Assembly (NCBI GenBank): GCA_035697145.1
Contig: DASSDL010000178.1
Coordinates: 1 to 10,816, forward strand
Length of the DNA: 10,816 bases
From: DASQUK01 sp035697145
Lineage (GTDB): Bacteria > Actinomycetota > Acidimicrobiia > Acidimicrobiales > VFJN01
Direction of reading: 5' to 3'
The position numbers and the translations under genes were made by a program. The notes beneath the pieces are model-generated. The model had not been told where the DNA came from and ran no database searches. It saw only the letters and a list, made by a program, of their open reading frames with translations. Every line of letters starts with the position of its first letter. Position 1 is the stretch's first letter. Positions 6,082 to 10,816 of the stretch are shown here, one piece after another.

Positions 6082-6842
6082 GCCTCCACGTCACTCGAGC
6101 CGAGGTGTGCATTGTGGCAGCCGCCGAGTGCTTCCGAGGCGACGGCGAGCTGCTCGCCAACCCGATCGGCACCATCCCCATGATCGGCGGGCGGTTGGCG
6201 CGGGCAACGTTCGAGCCGAACCTGGCCATGACCGACGGCGAGGCCGCGCTCGTCGCCAACGACCGGGCTATGGTCCCGCCCGACGAGCGCGTGATCGAGT
6301 ACTGGAACCCGTACCGGTCGATGTTCGACTGGGTGTGGTCGGGTCGACGCCACGTGATGATGGGGGCCTCGCAGGTCGACCGGTACGGCAACCAGAACCT
6401 GGCGGCCATCGGCGACTACGGCCGGCCCACGGTGCAGCTGCTCGGCTACCGCGGCGCCCCTGGCAACACCATCAACGACCCCACCAGCTACTGGGTACCC
6501 AACCACAGCCCCAAGGTCTTCGTCGAGAAGGTCGACACCGTCACTGGCATCGGCTGGGATCGGGCGGCGGCCCTGGGGCCGGCGGCGCGCTTCGTCGACA
6601 TCCGGCGAGTGGTGTCCAACCTCGGAGTCTTCGACTTCGAGACCCCTGATCGCCGCATGCGGCTGCGCTCGGTCCACCCCGGTGTGACGGTCGACGACGT
6701 CGTGACGGCCACCGGCTTCGAGCTGGTGGTGCCGGCCGACGTGCCGGAGTCACGCCTGCCCACGCCCGAAGAGCTCGAGCTGATCCGCCAGGTCATCGAC
6801 CCCGAGGGCGCCCGGGAGCGCGAGGTGCCCGAACCCGATTGA
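6078..6842 (+). CDS. ipdB: Steroid ring C hydrolase, beta subunit (IpdB)
   Basis: 254 aa from GTG 6078, close to the mycobacterial IpdB (Rv3552, 250 aa). The start TRAEVCIVAAAECFRGDGE and the segments GRRHVMMGASQVDRYGNQN, GAPGNTINDPTSYWVPNHS, VSNLGVFDF and LHPGV-like VHPGVTVDD are the beta-subunit signatures. The C-terminal LELIRQVIDPEGAREREV is also typical. It pairs with IpdA to form the ring C hydrolase. GTG was chosen because GTGA overlaps the ipdA stop by four bases (translational coupling), AAGG lies upstream at 6058-6061, and no ATG lies near the family N-terminus. An upstream in-frame extension through ipdA exists but has no homology. It is the last gene of the first half of the split cluster. 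The next gene, a protease, converges on it. Confidence 0.92.
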   Translation: MSLHVTRAEVCIVAAAECFRGDGELLANPIGTIPMIGGRLARATFEPNLAMTDGEAALVANDRAMVPPDERVIEYWNPYRSMFDWVWSGRRHVMMGASQVDRYGNQNLAAIGDYGRPTVQLLGYRGAPGNTINDPTSYWVPNHSPKVFVEKVDTVTGIGWDRAAALGPAARFVDIRRVVSNLGVFDFETPDRRMRLRSVHPGVTVDDVVTATGFELVVPADVPESRLPTPEELELIRQVIDPEGAREREVPEPD

Positions 6843-6853
6843 CCGCGGCCACC

Positions 6854-7004
6854 GCGAACGTTCTCATCTCAGGCCCAGCGGATAGGGCGTTCTACAGGCA
6901 CCCCGCGTGGGAATTTGTTGCCGGGTCGCAGCTCAACAGCTGGGCCTCCCAGCAGCGCTGACCACCGATAGCCAGGATGACGTGCCTATCCGCGGACGTT
7001 CTCA
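6854..7004. repeat. Short direct and inverted repeats in the ipdB/protease convergent spacer
   Basis: A 13-bp direct repeat (12 matches; GCG-A/G-ACGTTCTCA) occurs at 6854-6866 and 6992-7004. The second copy covers the protease stop codon. A 9-bp inverted repeat, GCGGATAGG (6878-6886) and CCTATCCGC (6985-6993), lies inside it. No transposase or other coding potential is seen in the 159-base spacer. Significance is uncertain. Confidence 0.4.
6939..6953. terminator. Hairpin between convergent ipdB and protease genes
   Basis: GCTGGG (6939-6944) pairs with CCCAGC (6948-6953) around CCT. A 6-bp GC-rich stem with no T-tract; a terminator by position only. Confidence 0.3.
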
Positions 7005-7829
7005 GGGCAGATCGACGAACTGACCCAGGAACGCCCTGGCGGAGGCCGTGTCGAGCCGGTACGTCTTGTCGGACGAGCGGCACTGGGCGTCGCCCGTCAC
7101 CGTGAGCGACACAAGCAGGTTGCTGTCCTCGCCGCCGAGGAAATGCGGTCCACCCGAGTCACCGAAGCAGGTGCCACCGTCGCCGGTCGATGGCTGTTGC
7201 GACAGGCCGAGCCAGGCGCCTTGCAGCGACTTGAAGCTCTGCGTGACGAATCGGCGGATGCCGTCGGAGAACAGGGCGTGCGGTCCGCCGGTCTTGTCCT
7301 CGCGCACGGCGCCGTAACCGACCGCCGTAAACGTCGCGCCGATCAGGTCGTGGCCCGCCTTCAGCTCGTCGAGGAGGCCCTCGGCCGGCAGCTCGGCCGG
7401 GACGAGGCCGGGGGCGGTGTCGAGCAGCACCACCGCTTGGTCGTGGGGATCCGATGCGCCGCCGGGACCGGAGAAGCCGAAGTCGGGGTTGGTCACGAAC
7501 GAGCCGGCGATGATGCCGGCGGGCGCGGGCGCGTCCTCGTCGTACTCGGGAACGAAGGTGACCCACACCTCGCTGATGCCCTCCTCCTCGAGGAACGACG
7601 TGCAATGGCCCGCGGTCAGGAAGACGTCGGCAGCGATGAGCGTGCCGCTGCAGAGCTGGTCGGGACCAGGGCTGTCGGGGTCGTAGTCGGCCAGCAACGC
7701 CCCCACGTTGGGGTGCCGGTTGCCGTCCGGTTGACCAAAGGTGATCGCCCCGGCCGGGCCGACGGTGGCGAACAAGAACGCTGCGGCCGCCACCACCGTG
7801 ACGAGAACGGAAGAGACGGGTCGCTTCAT
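7002..7829 (-). CDS. Secreted chymotrypsin-fold serine protease (family S1)
   Basis: 275 aa. A Sec signal peptide is visible: MKRP, a hydrophobic core at residues 5-23, and a cleavage site after VGPAGA (residue 28). The mature chain (FGQPDGNRHPNVGALL...) has the S1 triad: His75 in LTAGHC, Asp130 in DPHDQAVVLL, and Ser225 in GDSGGP. Cys60-Cys76 and Cys221-Cys250 match the conserved disulfides around the active-site His and the S1 pocket. The pocket residue six before the active Ser (position 189 in chymotrypsin numbering) is Gly219, not Asp. Cleavage after Arg/Lys is therefore unlikely, and apolar P1 residues are more probable. GGAGGG lies five bases before the ATG. There is no obvious link to steroid degradation. 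The gene lies opposite to and between the two halves of the ipd cluster. Confidence 0.92.
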   Translation of the reverse strand: MKRPVSSVLVTVVAAAAFLFATVGPAGAITFGQPDGNRHPNVGALLADYDPDSPGPDQLCSGTLIAADVFLTAGHCTSFLEEEGISEVWVTFVPEYDEDAPAPAGIIAGSFVTNPDFGFSGPGGASDPHDQAVVLLDTAPGLVPAELPAEGLLDELKAGHDLIGATFTAVGYGAVREDKTGGPHALFSDGIRRFVTQSFKSLQGAWLGLSQQPSTGDGGTCFGDSGGPHFLGGEDSNLLVSLTVTGDAQCRSSDKTYRLDTASARAFLGQFVDLP

Positions 7830-7834
7830 GCCTG

Positions 7835-7872
7835 CCCTCCGGATCGGTGACCCCTTGCCAAGCGAGACCGTA
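7835..7872 (-). promoter_or_regulatory. Weak promoter candidate and ribosome binding site of the protease
   Basis: GGAGGG (complement of 7835-7840) is a good Shine-Dalgarno five bases from the ATG. Upstream, TACGGT (complement of 7867-7872) matches TANNNT and would give a leader of about 30 nt. No convincing -35 is seen. Confidence 0.35.
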
Positions 7873-7894
7873 GTGGAGCCGGACGCCGGAAGTT

Positions 7895-7914
7895 GCCGGA
7901 CCTGTCAGTCCGGC
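7895..7914. terminator. Hairpin downstream of the BON gene
   Basis: GCCGGAC (7895-7901) pairs perfectly with GTCCGGC (7908-7914) around a 6-nt loop. GCCGGAC also occurs at 7878-7884 as an alternative partner. Together with the repeat hairpin at 7944-7961 it probably ends the BON transcript before the protease promoter. No U-tract is present. Confidence 0.4.
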
Positions 7915-7931
7915 CCGACCCCCACCCGCCA

Positions 7932-7963
7932 CCCCGTGATGGCGTCGGTCCAGCGACCGACTC
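7932..7963 (+). repeat. Dispersed intergenic hairpin repeat, copy 2
   Basis: 28/32 identical to 1378-1409, including a 20-base exact match. GTCGGTC (7944-7950) and GACCGAC (7955-7961) form a perfect 7-bp stem with a CAGC loop. The copy ends one base before the BON stop codon, so it is immediately 3' of that gene but in the opposite orientation to copy 1 relative to its gene. Confidence 0.7.
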
Positions 7964-7964
7964 G

Positions 7965-8435
7965 TCAAGCCTCGAGGGCGTCCGCCTTGTTGGGCGCCGG
8001 GGTCCCGGGCTGGTGGAGCAAGTTCACCACGTCGGTGACGCCAGGCGTCGCCCGCACTTCGCGCTCGACGTGCTGCGCCGCCTGCGCATCGGGTACCTCG
8101 CCCCGGAGCGTCACCACCCGGTTGTTGACGTCGATCGTCAGGTGCGGACCGTCGACGCGCCCGAGCACCTCGCTGCGGATCTTGTCGGCCAGCGTCATGT
8201 CGTCCTCGGGAACATGCGGCTGGGGATGGCGGAGCTTGTGGATCACGCCCTCGGCCCGGCCCTTGCCGTAGCTCGCCTGGCGTTCGACGGCCCGTACCTC
8301 ACGGCGCACGGTCGCCCGGCCCCGATCCTTCAGCTCGGCCCGGCGTCGGCGCCCACGGACCGGATCGAACACGTAGGCGAGCGTGGCCCCCACGGCGGCG
8401 GCGATGGTCAGCTTCACGAGGTTCGCGGCCCTCAT
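7965..8435 (-). CDS. Membrane-anchored BON-domain protein
   Basis: 156 aa from the ATG at 8435. Residues 5-22 (NLVKLTIAAAVGATLAYV) form one transmembrane segment. It is followed by the FDPVRGRRRRAEL motif seen in many short membrane-anchored actinobacterial proteins and a basic, helical linker. A BON domain (about 80-143) includes LADKIRSEVLGRV, LTIDVNNRVVTLRGEVPDAQAAQHVEREVRATPGVTDVVNLL. BON domains bind phospholipid or other ligands and are linked to envelope stress (OsmY-like) functions; the partner here is unknown. The start was set by AAGGAGG at 8444-8450, eight bases before the ATG. A GTG at 8444 would abut that site and is rejected. It is divergent from ipdC. The gene runs the same way as the protease, with 135 bases and two hairpins between them. 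Confidence 0.88.
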   Translation of the reverse strand: MRAANLVKLTIAAAVGATLAYVFDPVRGRRRRAELKDRGRATVRREVRAVERQASYGKGRAEGVIHKLRHPQPHVPEDDMTLADKIRSEVLGRVDGPHLTIDVNNRVVTLRGEVPDAQAAQHVEREVRATPGVTDVVNLLHQPGTPAPNKADALEA

Positions 8436-8443
8436 GGGATGCA

Positions 8444-8503
8444 CCTCCTTGTCGGCTCACGGCCCGCCTCCCTCAGGCTACGACCGCGCACAAGGGGTGT
8501 GAC
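8444..8503 (-). promoter_or_regulatory. Promoter and ribosome binding site of the BON gene
   Basis: On the minus strand: GTCACA (complement of 8498-8503), a 17-base spacer, TAGCCT (complement of 8475-8480), then a leader of about 33 nt with a consensus AAGGAGG (complement of 8444-8450) eight bases before ATG 8435. The ribosome site decides the start codon. Confidence 0.5.
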
Positions 8504-8527
8504 CCGGACGGTGGCGGGTTCGTCGGA

Positions 8528-8548
8528 CCGGCTCGTAGTCTGAGCCGG
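8528..8548. promoter_or_regulatory. ipdC -10 box inside an inverted repeat, leaderless-type promoter
   Basis: CCGGCTC (8528-8534) and GAGCCGG (8542-8548) are perfect 7-bp arms around a 7-nt spacer that contains TAGTCT (8536-8541), a TANNNT -10 box. The ATG at 8549 follows directly, seven bases after the -10. The transcript therefore probably starts at the A of the ATG. No Shine-Dalgarno and no good -35 are visible. Confidence 0.55.
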
Positions 8549-9652
8549 ATGTCTGACGCCCCGTCAGGTTCCGGGCTGCACCCGGCGCTCCACACCCGGT
8601 TCTGCGACCTGGTGGGCTGCCGTTATCCGATCGTGCAGACCGGGATGGGCTGGGTGTCGGGCGCCTCGCTCACGGCCGCAACGAGTTGCGCCGGTGGGTT
8701 CGGGATCCTCGCCGCTGTCACCATGGCGCCGGATCAGCTGGCCGACGCGATCGCCACCGTCAAGGCGCGGACGCGCCATGCATTCGGGGTCAATCTGCGC
8801 GCCGACCAGCCCGACCTGGCCGACCGCATCGAAATGTGCGTGCGGGAAGGCGTCCGGATGGTCAGCTTCGCCGGCGCACCCACCAAGGATGCGATCGCCG
8901 AGCTCCATGCCGACGGGGTGCTGGTCATGCCCACGGTGGGAGCTCGGCGCCACGCCGAGAAGATGCTGGCGTGGGGCGTCGACGCCGTCATCGCCCAGGG
9001 CGGAGAGGGCGGCGGACACACCGGCGTCGTGCCGACATCCCTGCTGCTGCCCCAGGTGGTCGACGCCGTGGGCGCCGAGATCCCAGTGCTGGCGGCCGGG
9101 GGGTTCCACGACGGGCGTGGCCTGGTGGCTGCGCTCGCCTGGGGGGCCGATGGGGTGGCCATGGGCACCCGATTCCTGCTCACCCGGGAGAGCCGCGTGC
9201 CCGAAGTGATCAAGGGCCGCTACCTCGAGGCAGCCGTGACCGACACGGTCGTCACCACCGCGCTCGACGGGGCACCACAACGGGTCATCCGCACCGAGAC
9301 GGTCGACCGTCTGGAGCGGGCCTCGCCGCTGAGCCGACTGCCCCGGGCGCTGCGTGCGGCACTCGCCTTCCGCCGGTTGACCGGCACCCCGCTGCCCGAC
9401 CTGGTCCGCGAGGGCGTGGCCATGCGCAAGAACCAGGGGTTGTCGTGGTCACAGGTGGCCATGGCCGCCAACGCGCCCATGCTCATCAAGGCGGCGCTGG
9501 TCGACGGCAGGGCCGAGGTCGGTGTGCTGCCAACCGGGCAGGTCACCGGGGTGATCGACGAGCTGCCAACGGTGGCCGAGCTGCTCAACCGCATCGCCGC
9601 CGAGGCGACCGTCACCCTCGAGCGCTTGCGGGGCGGCTCGGACGGAGTCTGA
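8549..9652 (+). CDS. ipdC: FMN-dependent oxidoreductase of steroid ring C/D degradation (IpdC; nitronate monooxygenase-like)
   Basis: 367 aa, near the 355 aa of M. tuberculosis IpdC (Rv3553). The TIM-barrel fold of the 2-nitropropane dioxygenase/nitronate monooxygenase family is clear. It has YPIVQTGMGWVSG (26-38), GGEGGGHTG (151-159) with the family active-site His157, LAAGGFHDGRGL (181-192) and GADGVAMGTRFL (199-210), the last two binding the FMN phosphate. In mycobacteria IpdC acts on the hydroxylated bicyclic CoA thioester upstream of EchA20 (with IpdF it leads to HIEC-CoA). The exact reaction here is inferred from that work and from context. The gene has its own promoter rather than following ipdB, and codons 2-7 overlap a palindrome shared with the echA20 promoter. 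It ends 11 bases before fadA6 on the same strand. Confidence 0.88.
   Translation: MSDAPSGSGLHPALHTRFCDLVGCRYPIVQTGMGWVSGASLTAATSCAGGFGILAAVTMAPDQLADAIATVKARTRHAFGVNLRADQPDLADRIEMCVREGVRMVSFAGAPTKDAIAELHADGVLVMPTVGARRHAEKMLAWGVDAVIAQGGEGGGHTGVVPTSLLLPQVVDAVGAEIPVLAAGGFHDGRGLVAALAWGADGVAMGTRFLLTRESRVPEVIKGRYLEAAVTDTVVTTALDGAPQRVIRTETVDRLERASPLSRLPRALRAALAFRRLTGTPLPDLVREGVAMRKNQGLSWSQVAMAANAPMLIKAALVDGRAEVGVLPTGQVTGVIDELPTVAELLNRIAAEATVTLERLRGGSDGV
8552..8568. promoter_or_regulatory. Candidate operator for the steroid-ring genes, copy 2
   Basis: TCTGACG-CCC-CGTCAGG: arms CTGACG (8553-8558) and CGTCAG (8562-8567) with a 3-nt centre, the same core as 4375-4389. It starts 16 bases after the first base of the -10 box, as in the echA20 copy. 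It lies at about +4 to +20 of the predicted leaderless transcript, inside codons 2-7 of ipdC, a classic roadblock or occlusion position. Confidence 0.55.
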
Positions 9653-9659
9653 GGAGGAG
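9652..9659 (+). promoter_or_regulatory. Ribosome binding site of fadA6
   Basis: AGGAGGAG immediately follows the ipdC stop and ends four bases before ATG 9664. It fixes the start of fadA6 and supports co-transcription with ipdC. Confidence 0.8.
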
Positions 9660-9663
9660 TCAC

Positions 9664-10812
9664 ATGATCGAGGCCTACATCGTCGACGCGGTTCGCACAC
9701 CCGTCGGCAAGCGCGGTGGCGGGCTGGCCGATGTCCACCCCGCCGACCTTGGTGCTCACAGCCTGAGGGCCCTGGTCGAGCGCACGGGCATCGACCCGGC
9801 GGCGGTCGAAGACGTGATGTTCGGCTGCGTCGACACCGTCGGCGGCCAGGCCGGCGACATCGCTCGCACGTGCTGGCTGGTGGCGGGGCTCCCGGAGCAC
9901 GTGCCGGGAACCACCGTCGACCGGCAATGCGGATCTTCCCAACAGGCGATCCACTTCGCCGCCCAGGCGGTGCTGTCGGGGACGATGGACGTGGTCGTGG
10001 CCGGCGGCGTCCAGCAGATGTCGCAGATCCCCATCTCGTCGGCCATGACCGCGGGCCAAGCGTTGGGCTTCGACGATCCGTTCACCGGGTCGCCGGGGTG
10101 GGTCGCCCGCTACGGCACCCAGGAGGTGAGCCAGTTCCGGTCGGCGGAGTTGATCGCCGAGAAGTGGGACATCGCACGCGACGAGATGGAGGCGTTCGCC
10201 GTGGAGTCGCACACCCGGGCGATCCGGGCCCGCGACGAGGGCCGCTTCGACGCCGAGAACGTGCCGCTGGGCCGGTGCACCGCCGACGAGGGCCCCCGGG
10301 AGCCCAACTGGGACAAGATCCGCTCACTGCCGGTGCTGACCGAGGGCGGGCGGCTGACGGCGGCGTGCTCGTCGCAGATCTCCGACGCCTCGGCGGCATT
10401 GCTGATCGTCAACGAGCGGGGCCTGGCCGACCACGGGCTCTCACCCCGGGCCCGCATCCACCACATCTCGGTGCGGGCCGACGACCCGGTGTGGATGCTG
10501 ACGGCTCCCATCCCCGCCACCGCCCACGCACTGGCCAAGACCGGCATGCGCCTCGACGACATCGACCTGGTCGAGATCAACGAGGCCTTCGCCTCGGTGG
10601 TCATCGCCTGGGCGCAGGAGGCCGGCGCCGACATGGCCAAGGTCAACGTCAACGGCGGCGCCATCGCCCTTGGTCACCCCCTCGGCGCCACGGGCGCGCG
10701 CCTCATGACCACCCTGCTCCACGAGCTGGAGCGCCGCGGCGGGCGCTGGGGTCTGCAGACGATGTGCGAGGGTGGCGGCCAAGCCAACGTGACCATCATC
10801 GAGCGGCTGTAG
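9664..10812 (+). CDS. fadA6: Thiolase of steroid ring C/D degradation (FadA6)
   Basis: 382 aa, close to FadA6 of M. tuberculosis (Rv3556c, 386 aa). All thiolase active-site elements are present: nucleophile Cys89 in DRQCGSSQQAIH, NEAFA (306-310), His338 in GGAIALGHPLGATGAR, and Cys368 in the C-terminal CEGGGQANVTII. The complete set favours degradative thiolysis of beta-ketoacyl-CoA. In the known pathway FadA6 cleaves the open-chain product of IpdAB (MeDODA-CoA). The subfamily call (FadA6 rather than another acetyl-CoA acyltransferase) rests mostly on its position 11 bases after ipdC. In M. tuberculosis fadA6 lies nearby but on the opposite strand to ipdC, so this operon arrangement differs. 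A long in-frame extension through ipdC exists but is ruled out by the ribosome site and family length. Only four bases follow the stop. Confidence 0.87.
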   Translation: MIEAYIVDAVRTPVGKRGGGLADVHPADLGAHSLRALVERTGIDPAAVEDVMFGCVDTVGGQAGDIARTCWLVAGLPEHVPGTTVDRQCGSSQQAIHFAAQAVLSGTMDVVVAGGVQQMSQIPISSAMTAGQALGFDDPFTGSPGWVARYGTQEVSQFRSAELIAEKWDIARDEMEAFAVESHTRAIRARDEGRFDAENVPLGRCTADEGPREPNWDKIRSLPVLTEGGRLTAACSSQISDASAALLIVNERGLADHGLSPRARIHHISVRADDPVWMLTAPIPATAHALAKTGMRLDDIDLVEINEAFASVVIAWAQEAGADMAKVNVNGGAIALGHPLGATGARLMTTLLHELERRGGRWGLQTMCEGGGQANVTIIERL

Positions 10813-10816
10813 AGCC

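Noticed and set aside
7143..7850. 235-codon open frame on the + strand
   Set aside because: Antisense to the serine protease, which has a full catalytic triad, signal peptide and Shine-Dalgarno.
8436..8444. GTG at 8444 as the start of the BON gene
   Set aside because: The AAGGAGG directly abuts this GTG, leaving no spacing; it is well placed for the ATG at 8435.
8489..8503. CACA-N5-TGTG inverted repeat upstream of BON and ipdC
   Set aside because: Arms of only four bases; easily expected by chance, and it overlaps the BON -35 candidate without further support.
8686..9663. In-frame extension of fadA6 upstream through ipdC
   Set aside because: Composition artefact; AGGAGGAG before ATG 9664 and the thiolase N-terminus (MIEAYIVDAVRTPVGK) set the real start.

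Overview
The window is about 70% G+C and densely coding. It looks like an actinobacterial chromosome outside the mycobacteria; the Acidimicrobiia are my best guess, but that is inference. The clues are the strong GC bias, TANNNT -10 boxes placed seven bases before start codons (leaderless-type promoters), several secreted lipoproteins with LAAC/LGAC lipoboxes, and genes of the actinobacterial pathway for the last two steroid rings.

Layout. Bases 1-1385 (+) hold the end of a MerR-family regulator followed by an aldo/keto reductase. A hairpin-rich convergent spacer (1386-1572) follows. Bases 4287-1573 (-) are a tight three-gene operon. In transcription order it encodes a type 1 copper (cupredoxin) lipoprotein, a right-handed beta-helix lipoprotein and a DUF1996 lipoprotein. 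A divergent promoter region (4288-4418) separates this from echA20-ipdA-ipdB (+, overlapping genes, 4419-6842). Two minus-strand genes (a secreted chymotrypsin-fold serine protease, 7829-7002, and a membrane-anchored BON-domain protein, 8435-7965) sit between ipdB and the + strand pair ipdC-fadA6 (8549-10812).

Function. EchA20, IpdA, IpdB, IpdC and FadA6 are the set that opens steroid rings D and C at the CoA level. IpdC works before EchA20, which hydrolyses ring D. The IpdAB heterodimer hydrolyses ring C, and the FadA6 thiolase cleaves the open-chain product. In Mycobacterium tuberculosis echA20-ipdA-ipdB-ipdC are contiguous (Rv3550-Rv3553); here the block is split in two.

The main new observation is that both halves of the split pathway carry the same palindrome, CTGACG-N3-CGTCAG. 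It lies at the same distance from a TANNNT -10 box in each promoter, and each -10 box lies inside the 7-nt spacer of another inverted repeat. This looks like a shared operator for the divided regulon and does not match the mycobacterial KstR2 box. Other points of interest are the three-lipoprotein cupredoxin operon and a 32-bp hairpin repeat (28/32 identical) found downstream of two unrelated genes. I see no tRNA, rRNA, CRISPR array or recognisable transposase.
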